DNA from: Thiomonas sp. X19
GTDB taxonomy: Bacteria; Pseudomonadota; Gammaproteobacteria; Burkholderiales; Burkholderiaceae_C
DNA: 64,000 nucleotides
Direction of reading: 5' to 3'
NCBI RefSeq assembly: GCF_900089495.1
Contig: NZ_LT605203.1
Coordinates: 1,362,796-1,426,795, forward strand
Shown: piece after piece, positions 8,706 to 18,469 of the stretch
How the letters are laid out: each line of letters begins with the position of its first letter
Position numbering within the stretch: position 1 is the stretch's first letter
Program-made: the position numbers and the translations under genes
Notes under the pieces: model-generated
Seen by the model: only the letters and a program-made list of their open reading frames with translations
Told to the model about the DNA's origin: nothing
Databases searched by the model: none

Positions 8706-10442
8706 ATGAGCCTCTCCCGCCGCGAATTTTTGAGTGTTTTGGCTGCTGCCGGTGTCAACGGATTTCCGATGATGCGTGACGCCAGCGCCGCCGAGGTGGA
8801 CAAGCTGTACAACCCACCCGTGACGGGAAATGTGCACTTTCTTCACATGACCGATAGCCATGCGCATCTACAGCCCCTGTATTTCCGCGAACCCAACGTG
8901 AATATCGGCATCGGCGCCATGAATGGCCACCTGCCCCACTTGGTTGGCGCCAATTACCTCAAGCGCGTGGGTTTCAAACCCAATACGCGCGAGTCCTATG
9001 CGTTTACCTACCTCGACTTCGTGCGCGCCGGCAAGCAGTACGGCAAGATGGGCGGTTACGCGCATATTGCCACCCTAGTGAAGCAACTCCGTGCGGCCCG
9101 CCCCGGTGCGCTGTTGCTGGACGGTGGCGACACCTGGCAGGGCACGGGGCTGTCCCTGTGGACCAAGGGCCAGGACATGGTCGATGCCCAGCTCCAGCTC
9201 GGCGTCGACGTCATGACGGCGCATTGGGAATTCACCTATGGCCAGGATCGAGTCAAGGAAATCGTCAACAAGGATTTCAAGGGCAAGATCGACTTTGTCG
9301 CCCAGAATGTGAAGACAGCTGACTTTGGCGATCCCGTTTTCCCCAACTATGTGATGAAGCAGATGAACGGGGTCCAGGTCGCCATCATCGGCCAAGCCTT
9401 CCCCTACACCCCGATTGCCAACCCGGGTTACCTGATGCCTGACTGGACTTTCGGCATTGACACCGACCACATGCAGAAAGTGGTGAAAGAGGTGAAGAAA
9501 AAGGGTGCGCAGCTCGTGGTCGTGATCTCGCACAACGGCATGGACGTGGACCGCAAGATGGCCACGCTGGTCGAAGACATCGACTGCATTTTTGGTGGCC
9601 ATACCCATGATGGCGAAGCCGTGGCCGTGGAAGTTCGGCGCCCCTCGGGCGGCATGACCCTGGTCACCAATGCCGGATCGCACGGCAAATTCCTCGCCGT
9701 GATGGACTTCGACGTGCGCGGCGGCAAGATGGTGAGCTACAAGTACCGCCTGCTGCCCGTCTTCTCTGAACTGCTCGCCGCCGACGCGGACATGAATGCG
9801 CTGATCAAGAGGCACCGCGCGCCTTACGAGAGCAAGATGAACGAGGTGCTGGCGCATACCGAAGGCGTGCTCTATCGCCGCGGTAATTTCAACGGCACCT
9901 GGGACCAGCTGGTGGTGGATGCCATGCTGGCCGTGCGCGGTGGCGATCTGGCCTTCTCGCCGGGTTTCCGCTGGGGCGGCGACCTGCTTCCCGGCGCACC
10001 GATCACCAGGGAGGACATGATGGCCCAACTGGCCATCACCTACCCGTACTGCACGCTTTCGGACATGACCGGCGAAACCGTCAAGGCCGTCATGGAAGAC
10101 GTGTGCGACAACCTGTTCAACCCCGACCCCTACTACCAGCAGGGTGGTGACATGGTTCGTCTCGGAGCGCTGGAATACAGCTGTGCGCCGAACGAGAAAA
10201 TCGGCAACCGCATTCAGGACATGCGCCTGGGCGGCAAGCCGCTCGACCCGAAGAAAACCTACAAGGTCGCTGGCTGGGCGCCGGTGCAACAGGCCTCTGC
10301 CATCCCCAGCAACCCGCCCATCTGGGACATCGTCGAGGAATACCTCAAGCACAACAAAGTCATCAAGCCGCTGAAGGTCAACGAACCCAAGCTGATTGGT
10401 GTCAAGGGCAACCCGGGGCTGGCGCAGTACGGTCGGATCTGA
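8706..10442 (+). CDS. soxB: SoxB thiosulfohydrolase (dimanganese)
   Basis: A 578-residue periplasmic enzyme of the 5'-nucleotidase/metallophosphoesterase fold that hydrolyses the terminal sulfone of SoxY-bound thiosulfonate, releasing sulfate. Tat signal SRREFLSVLAAAG lies at residues 4-16. Metal-binding motifs are DSHAH (Asp50, His52, His54), LLDGGDTW, ISHNGMD and GGHTHDG, followed by the C-terminal 5'-nucleotidase domain. The start at 8706 follows CAAGGACC. The gene sits behind a terminator, so it may be read through at a lower level than the rest of the cluster or use a promoter not recognised here. Confidence 0.95.
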   Translation: MSLSRREFLSVLAAAGVNGFPMMRDASAAEVDKLYNPPVTGNVHFLHMTDSHAHLQPLYFREPNVNIGIGAMNGHLPHLVGANYLKRVGFKPNTRESYAFTYLDFVRAGKQYGKMGGYAHIATLVKQLRAARPGALLLDGGDTWQGTGLSLWTKGQDMVDAQLQLGVDVMTAHWEFTYGQDRVKEIVNKDFKGKIDFVAQNVKTADFGDPVFPNYVMKQMNGVQVAIIGQAFPYTPIANPGYLMPDWTFGIDTDHMQKVVKEVKKKGAQLVVVISHNGMDVDRKMATLVEDIDCIFGGHTHDGEAVAVEVRRPSGGMTLVTNAGSHGKFLAVMDFDVRGGKMVSYKYRLLPVFSELLAADADMNALIKRHRAPYESKMNEVLAHTEGVLYRRGNFNGTWDQLVVDAMLAVRGGDLAFSPGFRWGGDLLPGAPITREDMMAQLAITYPYCTLSDMTGETVKAVMEDVCDNLFNPDPYYQQGGDMVRLGALEYSCAPNEKIGNRIQDMRLGGKPLDPKKTYKVAGWAPVQQASAIPSNPPIWDIVEEYLKHNKVIKPLKVNEPKLIGVKGNPGLAQYGRI

Positions 10443-10480
10443 CCCTGTCAGTCTTTCCGCCGGGGTAGGGCGTTCATGAC

Positions 10481-10514
10481 AAGCGGGCTGGAAGCGATTC
10501 CAGCCCGCTTTGTT
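10481..10514 (+). terminator. Intrinsic terminator after soxB
   Basis: A perfect 13-bp stem (10481-10493 with 10498-10510) closes a GCGA tetraloop and is followed by TGTTTT. It ends the sox cluster 38 bases after the soxB stop codon. Confidence 0.88.
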
Positions 10515-10749
10515 TTCCGGGCTTGGCAAATGGGGCTTGGGTACACTCGGATGCGGCTGGCATGGCTTGGACAAGACATGCCAGCCAGTGTTGGTGATGT
10601 TTTGTTTTTTGCGCGGCATCAAATCGGCTGCTACAGTTCATTCAGGTCTTTCGTCATCGGACCGCTGTGCGCCAAGGCGGGCTACCCACCCGGGCGCATG
10701 GTGTTTCCCCACTTCATGCCGGGGTGCCCGGCGCACCAGTGAGCCCACC
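10515..10749 (+). promoter_or_regulatory. Leader region of sucA with a possible hairpin
   Basis: The 307 bases between soxB and sucA contain no gene. After the terminator no clear sigma-70 promoter was recognised. GTGCGCC near 10667 can pair with GGGCGCAT near 10691, making a possible leader hairpin of unknown meaning. The sucA operon promoter must lie here or upstream. Confidence 0.3.
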
Positions 10750-13605
10750 ATGACCATTCAAGAATTACGCGCCAACTCCTATCTGTCCGGCGGCAATGCT
10801 CCGTATGTCGAGGAGCTTTACGAAACCTATCTCGCCAATCCAGGCTCGGTCCCCGACCACTGGCGCGACTATTTCGACGCCTTGCAGCATGTCCCCGCGG
10901 TCGACGGCAGCAACGCCCGCGACATTCCCCACACCCCCGTCGTTTCGGCTTTCGCCCTGCGCGCCAAGACCGGGCCAGCGCGCCCCATCAGTCTCAACGC
11001 CGATGTGGAGTTGTCGCGCAAGCGCGTGGCGGCGCAGCAACTCATCGCCGCTTATCGCAATGTCGGCGTGCGCTGGGCCGATCTCGATCCGCTCAAGCGC
11101 ACCGAACGCCCCGAAATTCCCGATCTGGAGCCCAGCTTTTACGGTTTCTCCGATGCCGATCTGGAAACCGTGTTCAACACCAGCAACACCTATTTCGGCA
11201 AGGAGGGCATGAGTCTGCGCGAGTTGCTCAACAACCTGCATGAAACCTATTGCGGCTCCATCGGCGCCGAATTCATGTACTTGAGCGACCAGGGACAGAA
11301 GCGCTGGTGGCAACAAAAACTGGAGAGCATTCGCACCCGCCCCAGCTTCAGCGCCGAGAAAAAGCGCGAGATTCTCGACAAGCTCACAGCCGCGGAAGGG
11401 CTGGAGCGTTACCTCGCCACGCGCTACGTGGGACAGAAGCGATTTTCGCTCGAAGGCGGCGAGAGCTTCATCGTCGGCATGGACGAAGTCGTACAGCGCG
11501 GTGGCGAACTCGGCTCACAGGAAGTCATCATCGGCATGGCCCACCGCGGCCGCTTGAACGTGCTGGTCAACACGCTGGGCAAGCGCCCCAAGGATTTGTT
11601 CGACGAGTTCGAGGGCAAGCACGCCAGCGACCTGCCTTCCGGCGACGTGAAATACCACCAGGGCTTTTCCAGCGACGTGTCCACGCCGACCGGCCCGGTG
11701 CATCTGTCACTGGCCTTCAACCCCTCGCACCTGGAAATCGTCAACCCGGTGGTCGAGGGCTCGGTGCGGGCGCGGCAGGAACGCCGTGGCGACAAGCGCG
11801 GCCAGCAAGTGCTGCCCGTGCTGGTGCATGGCGACGCATCGTTCGCCGGCCAGGGCGTGGTGATGGAGACCCTGGCGCTGGCCCAGACGCGCGGCTATTC
11901 CACCGGCGGCACGCTGCACATCGTCATCAACAACCAGATCGGTTTCACCACATCCGACCCGCGGGATACGCGCTCCACGCTCTACTGCACCGACGTGGTG
12001 AAAATGATCGAGGCGCCCATCCTGCATGTGAACGGTGACGACCCCGAGGCCGTGGCGCTGTGCTGCCAGCTCGCGGTGGATTACCGCGCCGAGTTCGGCC
12101 ACGACGTGGTGGTCGACATCGTCTGCTTCCGCAAGCTGGGCCACAACGAGCAGGACACGCCAGCCGTGACCCAGCCGTTGATGTACAAGAAGATCGCCGC
12201 GCATCCGGGCACGCGCAAGCTGTACGCCGACCGGCTGGTGAGCCAGGGCGTGATCGGTACCGAAGACGGCGATGCCATGGTGCATGCCTACCGCCAGGCG
12301 ATGGAAGATGGCGAGCGCGCCGTCGAGCCGGTGCTGTCGAACTACAAGAGCAAGTTTGCGGTCGACTGGTCGCCTTTCCTCAACCGCAAGTGGACCGACA
12401 GCGCCGACACCTCGTTGCCGATGACCGAACTCAAGCGGCTGGCCGAGCGCATCACCACCATGCCGCCGGATCTGAAACTGCATCCGCTGGTGGAGAAGGT
12501 CATCGCCGATCGCGCCAAGATGGGGCGCGGTGAGCTTTCGCTCGACTGGGGCATGGGCGAGCACATGGCCTTCGCCTCGCTGGTGGCCAACGGCTACCCG
12601 GTGCGCCTCTCGGGCGAGGACAGTGGGCGGGGCACCTTCAGCCATCGCCATGCCGTGCTGCACGACCAGAACCGCGAGCGCTGGGACGCCGGCAGCTATG
12701 TGCCGCTGGAGAACGTGGCCGAAGGCCAGGCGCCGTTCGTCGTCATCGACTCCATTCTGTCGGAAGAAGCGGTGCTCGGTTTCGAGTATGGCTACTCCAC
12801 CGCCGACCCCAACACCCTGGTGATCTGGGAAGCCCAGTTCGGCGATTTCGCCAATGGCGCCCAGGTGCTGATCGACCAGTTCATCTCCGCCGGCGAAGTG
12901 AAATGGGGCCGCGCCTCCGGGCTCACCCTGTTCCTGCCGCACGGCTACGAAGGCCAGGGCCCGGAGCATTCCTCCGCGCGCCTGGAGCGTTACCTGCAGC
13001 TTTGCGCCGAGACCAATATCCAGGTCTGCCAGCCGACCAATCCGGCGCAGATTTTTCATTTGCTGCGGCGGCAGATGATCCGTCCCTTCCGCAAGCCGCT
13101 GGTGGTGATGACGCCCAAGTCCTTGCTGCGGCACCACGAGGCGCGCTCGCCGCTATCCGACCTGGCCAACGGGCATTTCCACACCGTACTGGGCGAGGGC
13201 CAGGACCTTGACGAAGCCAAGATCAAACGCATGGTCATGTGCACGGGGCGGGTGTACTACGACCTGCTCGCCGAGCGCAAACAGCGCGACCTGCAGGACG
13301 TGGCCATCGTCCGCTTCGAGCAGCTCTATCCCTTCCCGCACAAGGCCTTCGCCGCCGAGCTCAAGCGCTACCCGCAATTGCGCGATCTGGTGTGGTGCCA
13401 GGACGAACCGCAGAATCAGGGGGCATGGTTCTTCATCCAGCACCATATCCACGAAAACCTGCAGGAAGGTCAGCGCCTGGGTTATGCGGGCCGGCCTGCA
13501 TCGGCCTCCACCGCGGCTGGCTACTTCGCCAAGCACACCGAGCAGCAGAAGGAATTGCTGGCGGCGGCTTTCGGCAAGCTCAAGGGCTTCATCCTCACCA
13601 AATAA
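10750..13605 (+). CDS. sucA: 2-oxoglutarate dehydrogenase E1 component
   Basis: A 951-residue thiamine-diphosphate enzyme that decarboxylates 2-oxoglutarate and reductively succinylates the E2 lipoyl arm in the TCA cycle. It has the N-terminal E2-binding region (SYLSGGNAPYVEELYE), the dehydrogenase core (GMAHRGRLNVL near residue 261; HGDASFAGQGVV near residue 360) and a transketolase-like pyrimidine-binding domain (SGEDSGRGTFSHRH). The start at 10750 is preferred over in-frame upstream ATGs because it matches the usual MTIQELRANSYL beginning. It heads the sucA-sucB-lpdA operon. Confidence 0.96.
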   Translation: MTIQELRANSYLSGGNAPYVEELYETYLANPGSVPDHWRDYFDALQHVPAVDGSNARDIPHTPVVSAFALRAKTGPARPISLNADVELSRKRVAAQQLIAAYRNVGVRWADLDPLKRTERPEIPDLEPSFYGFSDADLETVFNTSNTYFGKEGMSLRELLNNLHETYCGSIGAEFMYLSDQGQKRWWQQKLESIRTRPSFSAEKKREILDKLTAAEGLERYLATRYVGQKRFSLEGGESFIVGMDEVVQRGGELGSQEVIIGMAHRGRLNVLVNTLGKRPKDLFDEFEGKHASDLPSGDVKYHQGFSSDVSTPTGPVHLSLAFNPSHLEIVNPVVEGSVRARQERRGDKRGQQVLPVLVHGDASFAGQGVVMETLALAQTRGYSTGGTLHIVINNQIGFTTSDPRDTRSTLYCTDVVKMIEAPILHVNGDDPEAVALCCQLAVDYRAEFGHDVVVDIVCFRKLGHNEQDTPAVTQPLMYKKIAAHPGTRKLYADRLVSQGVIGTEDGDAMVHAYRQAMEDGERAVEPVLSNYKSKFAVDWSPFLNRKWTDSADTSLPMTELKRLAERITTMPPDLKLHPLVEKVIADRAKMGRGELSLDWGMGEHMAFASLVANGYPVRLSGEDSGRGTFSHRHAVLHDQNRERWDAGSYVPLENVAEGQAPFVVIDSILSEEAVLGFEYGYSTADPNTLVIWEAQFGDFANGAQVLIDQFISAGEVKWGRASGLTLFLPHGYEGQGPEHSSARLERYLQLCAETNIQVCQPTNPAQIFHLLRRQMIRPFRKPLVVMTPKSLLRHHEARSPLSDLANGHFHTVLGEGQDLDEAKIKRMVMCTGRVYYDLLAERKQRDLQDVAIVRFEQLYPFPHKAFAAELKRYPQLRDLVWCQDEPQNQGAWFFIQHHIHENLQEGQRLGYAGRPASASTAAGYFAKHTEQQKELLAAAFGKLKGFILTK

Positions 13606-13700
13606 GCGGGCTGCATGCGCCGCGGCATGGCTGGCCTTGACGGGCCAGCCATGCCGCGCGCACGGCTCAAACCGTTCACATCCAATCGCGAGACCCCACC

Positions 13701-14987
13701 ATGGCACTGATCGATGTCAAGGTTCCCCAACTGTCTGAATCCGTGGCCGAAGCCACCTTGTTGCAATGGAAGAAAAAACCCGGCGAAGCCGTCAAGCAGG
13801 ATGAAATCCTGATCGAAATCGAGACCGACAAGGTCGTGCTCGAAGTGCCGGCTCCGGCCTCCGGGGTCATGGCCCAGATCCTGAAGAACGACGGTGCGAC
13901 CGTGGCCGCCGAGGAAATCATCGCCAAGCTCGATACCGAGGCCAAACCTCAGGTCAGTCCCTTGCCGGTGTCGGCGGTGCCGGCCGCCGCCCCAGCGCCG
14001 GCCGTCGCGGCGGCTGCCGCCAGCGTCGCAGTCCCTGCCCAAGCGCCGACTTCGGCCCCGGCCATGCCGGCAGCCGCCAAAATCCTCGCCGAGCAGGGTG
14101 TCGACCCGGCAAACGTGGCAGGTTCTGGCCGTGGTGGACGCATCACCAAGGGCGACGCACTTGGCGCCATTGCTGGCGGCTCTGCCGCCGCAGCCAAGCC
14201 TGCAGCAGCGCCACAACCCAGTCCGATGAGCAGCCCGGCCGCGCTGGCCCCGGTGGATGCTGGCATCGACCTTTCCTCCTACGCCGATCGTCCCGAACAA
14301 CGCGTGCCCATGAGCCGGCTGCGCGCCCGCATCGCCCAGCGCCTGATTCAGTCACAGAGCGAGAACGCCATTCTCACGACGTTCAACGAAGTGAATATGC
14401 AGCCGGTGATGGACCTGCGCAACACGCACAAAGAGCGCTTCGAGAAGGAGCATGGCGTGAAGCTCGGCTTCATGAGCTTTTTCGTCAAGGCGGCGGTGCA
14501 CGCGCTGCGCAAATACCCGGTGATCAACGCCAGTGTCGACGGCACCGACATCATCTACCACGGCTATTTCGACATCGGCATCGCCGTGGGTAGCCCGCGT
14601 GGCCTGGTGGTGCCGATTTTGCGCAATGCCGACCAGCTGAGCTTCGCCGAAATCGAGAAGCAGATTGCCGACTTCGGCGCCAAGGCGCGCGACGGCAAGC
14701 TAGCGATCGAAGACCTCACTGGCGGCACCTTCTCCATCAGCAATGGCGGCGTGTTCGGTTCCATGCTCTCCACCCCCATCATCAACCCGCCGCAGGCCGC
14801 CATTCTCGGCGTGCATGCGACCAAGGAGCGGCCGGTGGTGGAGAACGGGCAGGTCGTCATCCGCCCCATCAACTACCTGGCGATGAGCTACGACCATCGC
14901 ATCATCGATGGTCGCGAGGCCGTGCTCGGCCTGGTGGCGATGAAGGAAGCGCTGGAAGACCCCGCACGCCTGCTGCTCAATCTGTGA
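13701..14987 (+). CDS. sucB: Dihydrolipoyllysine succinyltransferase (2-oxoglutarate dehydrogenase E2)
   Basis: A 428-residue E2 core enzyme passing the succinyl group from the lipoyl arm to CoA. Domains in order: one lipoyl domain (residues 1-80, lipoylated Lys44 in ETDKVVLEV), an Ala/Pro-rich linker, a peripheral subunit-binding domain near residues 120-155 (AAKILAEQG...[10 protein letters not shown]), a second Ala-rich linker, and the catalytic domain with HRIIDG (His399, Asp403). It lies between sucA and lpdA on the same strand, the standard operon layout. Confidence 0.96.
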   Translation: MALIDVKVPQLSESVAEATLLQWKKKPGEAVKQDEILIEIETDKVVLEVPAPASGVMAQILKNDGATVAAEEIIAKLDTEAKPQVSPLPVSAVPAAAPAPAVAAAAASVAVPAQAPTSAPAMPAAAKILAEQGVDPANVAGSGRGGRITKGDALGAIAGGSAAAAKPAAAPQPSPMSSPAALAPVDAGIDLSSYADRPEQRVPMSRLRARIAQRLIQSQSENAILTTFNEVNMQPVMDLRNTHKERFEKEHGVKLGFMSFFVKAAVHALRKYPVINASVDGTDIIYHGYFDIGIAVGSPRGLVVPILRNADQLSFAEIEKQIADFGAKARDGKLAIEDLTGGTFSISNGGVFGSMLSTPIINPPQAAILGVHATKERPVVENGQVVIRPINYLAMSYDHRIIDGREAVLGLVAMKEALEDPARLLLNL

Positions 14988-14997
14988 GACGCAGGCC

Positions 14998-16431
14998 ATG
15001 AACGCACAACCCGATCTCATCGTCATCGGCGCTGGCCCCGGCGGCTACATCGCCGCCATTCGCGCCGCCCAGCTCGGCATGGCCGTGGTCTGCATCGACG
15101 CCTGGGCCAACGCCAAGGGCGGCCCCGCGCCGGGCGGCACCTGCACCAATGTCGGCTGCATTCCGTCCAAGGCCTTGCTGCAATCGTCCGAGCATTTCGA
15201 CCAGGCCGGCCACGCTTTTGCCGACCATGGCATCGCGGTGAGTGGGCTCAAGCTCGACCTCGACCGCATGCTGGCACGCAAGGAGCAGGTGGTGCGGCAG
15301 AACAACGAGGGCATCCTCTATCTGTTCAAGAAGAACAAGGTGGAGTTCGTCCATGGCCGCGCCGCGTTCGTCGCCAAAACGGCTGAGGGCTTCGAGCTGA
15401 ATGCGACCACCGCCGGCGGCGAAGCGCGCAGGCTCGTCGCCAAGCAGGTCATCATCGCCACCGGCTCCAGCCCGCGCGCCTTGCCCGGCGCGGCGTTCGA
15501 CGAAGAGCGCATTCTGTCCAACACCGGAGCGCTGGCGATCTCCCCGGTGCCCAAGCGCCTGGGGGTGATCGGCGCTGGCGTCATCGGCCTGGAAATGGGT
15601 TCGGTCTGGCGCCGGCTCGGGGCGCAGGTGACGGTGCTCGAAGCCCTGCCGGAGTTTCTCGGCGCGGCCGATGCGCAGGTGGCCAAAGAGGCGCAAAAAC
15701 AGTTCAAGAAACAGGGCCTGGACATCCAGCTCGGGGTGAGGATTGCCGAGGTGAAGACCAGTGCCAAGGGCGTGAGCCTGCGCTATGCCGACGCTGCTGG
15801 CGCCGAGCAAAAGCTGGAGGTGGACCGGCTCATCGTCTCCATCGGCCGGGTACCGAACACCGAAGGCCTGAACCTGCAGGCGGTGGGCTTGCAGGCTGAC
15901 GAGCGCGGTTTTGTTCCGGTGGACGCCGATTGCAGGACGCCGGTGGGCGGCATCTGGGCCATCGGCGACGTGGTGCGCGGCCCGATGCTGGCGCACAAGG
16001 CCGAAGAAGAAGGCGTGGCGGTGGCCGAGCGCATGGCCGGACAGAAGCCGCATGTGGACTTCAACACCGTCCCCTGGGTGATTTACACCGCCCCGGAAAT
16101 CGCCTGGGTCGGGCAGACCGAGCAGCAGCTCAAGGCCGCTGGCCGCGCCTACAAGGCTGGCAGCTTTCCTTTCCTCGCCAATGGCCGCGCCCGCGCACTG
16201 GGCGACACCACCGGCTTCGTCAAGATGCTGAGCGATGCGGCCACCGATGAAATTTTGGGCGTGCACATCATCGGCCCGATGGCGTCGGAGCTGATTGCCG
16301 AAGCCGCGGTGGCGATGGAGTTCAAGGCTGCCGCCGAAGACATCGCGCGCATCTGCCACGCGCATCCCACGCTGTCGGAGTCGATGAAGGAGGCAGCGCT
16401 GGCCACCGATGGCCGCGGCCTCAATTTCTGA
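14998..16431 (+). CDS. lpdA: Dihydrolipoamide dehydrogenase (E3)
   Basis: A 477-residue FAD disulfide oxidoreductase that reoxidises dihydrolipoyl groups of E2 and makes NADH. The N-terminal FAD motif GAGPGGY is at residues 12-18, the redox cysteines are Cys49 and Cys54 in [13 protein letters not shown], a second Rossmann motif GAGVIGLE binds NAD, and the C-terminal His-Glu pair lies in CHAHPTLSE. It starts 10 bp after sucB, so it belongs to the 2-oxoglutarate dehydrogenase operon. Confidence 0.96.
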   Translation: MNAQPDLIVIGAGPGGYIAAIRAAQLGMAVVCIDAWANAKGGPAPGGTCTNVGCIPSKALLQSSEHFDQAGHAFADHGIAVSGLKLDLDRMLARKEQVVRQNNEGILYLFKKNKVEFVHGRAAFVAKTAEGFELNATTAGGEARRLVAKQVIIATGSSPRALPGAAFDEERILSNTGALAISPVPKRLGVIGAGVIGLEMGSVWRRLGAQVTVLEALPEFLGAADAQVAKEAQKQFKKQGLDIQLGVRIAEVKTSAKGVSLRYADAAGAEQKLEVDRLIVSIGRVPNTEGLNLQAVGLQADERGFVPVDADCRTPVGGIWAIGDVVRGPMLAHKAEEEGVAVAERMAGQKPHVDFNTVPWVIYTAPEIAWVGQTEQQLKAAGRAYKAGSFPFLANGRARALGDTTGFVKMLSDAATDEILGVHIIGPMASELIAEAAVAMEFKAAAEDIARICHAHPTLSESMKEAALATDGRGLNF

Positions 16432-16439
16432 GCGCGCCG

Positions 16440-17537
16440 ATGGACGTGAGCGAATACGCCCTGCAGTCCCTCGCCGAGCACGGTCACCAGCCTGACGCCG
16501 CCCAACAGCTCGCCATCGAGCGGCTGCAGCGTGCCTACGACGAATGGGTGGGCTACAAGTCGCGCCGCTCGACCGCGGTGCGGCGGCTGCTGGTCCATCC
16601 CGATCTGCCGCGCGGCGTCTATCTGTGGGGTGGTGTGGGGCGCGGCAAGAGCTTCCTGATGGATGCTTTTTATGTGACCGTGCCGGTGGTGCGCAAGACA
16701 CGGCTGCATTTTCACGAATTCATGCGCGAGGTGCAGCGCGAATTGGCCGCCTTGCAGGGCACGCAAAATCCGCTGGAGGAACTGGCGCGGCGCATTGCGC
16801 GGCGCTTTCGGCTGATCTGCTTCGACGAATTCCATATCAGCGACGTGACCGATGCCATGATCCTGCATCGCCTGCTGCAGGGGTTGTTCGAACAGGGCGT
16901 CGTGTTCATGGCCACCAGCAATTTCGAGCCGGATGGCCTCTACCCCGACGGCCTGCGTCGCGACCGCATCCTGCCGGCCATCGAGCTGATCAAGGCGAAC
17001 ATGGACGTGCTGCAGGTGGATGGCGGCGTGGACTACCGCCACCAGGCCTTGGCCGATATGCAGATCTACTACACACCGCTGGGCGCTGTCGCCGAGGACG
17101 CCATGGAGCAGGCATTCGAGCGCCTGGCCGAGGCTGCGGACGACGACCCCACGCTGCAGATCGAGCACCGCGAAATCATCGCCCTGCGCCGCGCCGGCGG
17201 CGTCGCCTGGTTCAACTTCGAGACCCTGTGCAACACCCCGCGTTCGCAAAACGACTACCTCGAAATTGCCGCGTGTTTCCACACCGTGCTGGTGTCCGAC
17301 GTGCCGCGCATGGCGCCCGAACTCGCCAGCGCCGCACGCCGCTTCACCTTGCTGGTGGACGTGCTGTACGACCGCAGCATCAAGCTCGTGCTCTCGGCCG
17401 AAGTCCCGCCCGCCGCGCTGTATCCTTCAGGCCCCTTGGCTTACGAGTTCGAGCGCACCGTTTCGCGCCTGCTGGAAATGCAGACATCCGCCTATTTGCG
17501 GCAGGCGCGGCGCGACGTGCAAACCGAATTGACCTGA
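16440..17537 (+). CDS. zapE: Cell division ATPase ZapE (AFG1-like)
   Basis: A 365-residue P-loop ATPase of the AFG1/ZapE family, a cytoplasmic Z-ring-associated division protein in E. coli. Walker A is GGVGRGKS (about residues 64-71) and Walker B is CFDEFHISD near residue 127. It starts 8 bp after lpdA and its stop codon overlaps the next start (TGATG), so it is probably co-transcribed with the suc genes, a linkage common in betaproteobacteria. Confidence 0.92.
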   Translation: MDVSEYALQSLAEHGHQPDAAQQLAIERLQRAYDEWVGYKSRRSTAVRRLLVHPDLPRGVYLWGGVGRGKSFLMDAFYVTVPVVRKTRLHFHEFMREVQRELAALQGTQNPLEELARRIARRFRLICFDEFHISDVTDAMILHRLLQGLFEQGVVFMATSNFEPDGLYPDGLRRDRILPAIELIKANMDVLQVDGGVDYRHQALADMQIYYTPLGAVAEDAMEQAFERLAEAADDDPTLQIEHREIIALRRAGGVAWFNFETLCNTPRSQNDYLEIAACFHTVLVSDVPRMAPELASAARRFTLLVDVLYDRSIKLVLSAEVPPAALYPSGPLAYEFERTVSRLLEMQTSAYLRQARRDVQTELT

Positions 17538-18427
17538 TGCCTCACCGCTTGAATTCGCTTCCTTTCGCCACGTTGCAGCGTCCATCCATGGCACCGGACT
17601 GGCCGCTGGCTCAAGCTGGTTGGCGAGCTGTCTTTGCCGTGGCGCTGGCTCTCGCGGTTTGCCTCGCAGGCCGGGCGCAAGCTGCGCAGCCGCAGGCTCC
17701 TGTGGCCTCCCGGCCGACAAGCCGGATCGCCCCGGGCGTTTCCGCACCTGCCTCCACGCAGACTGCCGAGGCGGCTTCCTCGGAGGCCGCGCAACGCGCG
17801 GCCGAGCGGCAGCAGTTGGAAGCCCAACGCAGCAATCTGGACGCCGCCTACGTGCGTGAACAAGCCGCTTGCCTGCACCGCTTTTTCGTCAACGACTGCC
17901 TCGACCAGGCGCGTCGCCGCTACCACAAGCAGTCGGACGCGCTGGATGCAAGGTTGAACGCCATCGATCTCGCCGGGCGCCAGCAGCGGGCCGAGGCCGA
18001 GCGTCGCCGTGTTGCGCGGAATTTGCGTGAGCGCCCGGTGCCGGACGCATCAGCCGCGCAACAGCAACGGACCCTGCGCGAACAAGAGCAGGCACGCAAG
18101 CAGCGCGAGCAAGCCGATCGTGCGGCCGGGGATGCAGCCAGACAGGCTGCCTACGAGGCGAAACAGCGCCCGGCCCAGGGCAAAGGCCGCGCCCCGTCAG
18201 CCGCCCCAGCCACCGCCGTGTCCCCAGGCGCGAACGCCCAATCGACGCAGCAAGCATCGCAACAAGCCGCCCCGCAGGCGGCGCAAACCCAGGCGGCCGA
18301 AGCGGCCTATGCGCAGAAACAAGCCGACTATCAGCGCCGCCAGGCCCAGGCGGCGCAGCAACGCGAGCAAGCGAAAAAATCCGGCTCTGGACCGGCTCCA
18401 CCGCTGCCGTTGCCACCCGGTTATTGA
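17537..18427 (+). CDS. Exported Ala/Gln/Arg-rich coiled-coil protein, function unknown
   Basis: A 296-residue protein of unrecognised function. A hydrophobic segment ending at AGRAQAAQ (about residues 30-48) looks like a signal peptide; a later in-frame ATG at 17588 would shorten the N-terminus to a more normal signal. The mature part has a short block with two cysteines (AACLHRFFVNDCLDQAR), then long stretches of Ala, Gln, Arg and Glu that predict helix and coiled coil, and a Pro-rich tail. It resembles the low-complexity periplasmic proteins often labelled TolA-like in Burkholderiales. It overlaps zapE by one base. An open frame continues upstream through zapE but is a shadow. Confidence 0.65.
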   Translation: MPHRLNSLPFATLQRPSMAPDWPLAQAGWRAVFAVALALAVCLAGRAQAAQPQAPVASRPTSRIAPGVSAPASTQTAEAASSEAAQRAAERQQLEAQRSNLDAAYVREQAACLHRFFVNDCLDQARRRYHKQSDALDARLNAIDLAGRQQRAEAERRRVARNLRERPVPDASAAQQQRTLREQEQARKQREQADRAAGDAARQAAYEAKQRPAQGKGRAPSAAPATAVSPGANAQSTQQASQQAAPQAAQTQAAEAAYAQKQADYQRRQAQAAQQREQAKKSGSGPAPPLPLPPGY

Positions 18428-18469
18428 ACGCGCGGCAGAGCACGGTCCCCTCACCCCTTGACCGGCGAT

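Noticed and set aside
10567..10600. TTGGAC as a -35 box for sucA
   Set aside because: No matching -10 element 16-18 bases downstream.
11707..13137. His/Ala-rich antisense frame within sucA
   Set aside because: Shadow frame of a highly conserved gene, no recognisable domain.
16544..17536. Plus-strand open frame running through zapE into the coiled-coil protein
   Set aside because: Only the part from 17537 on has protein-like character; the rest is an alternative frame of a conserved ATPase.
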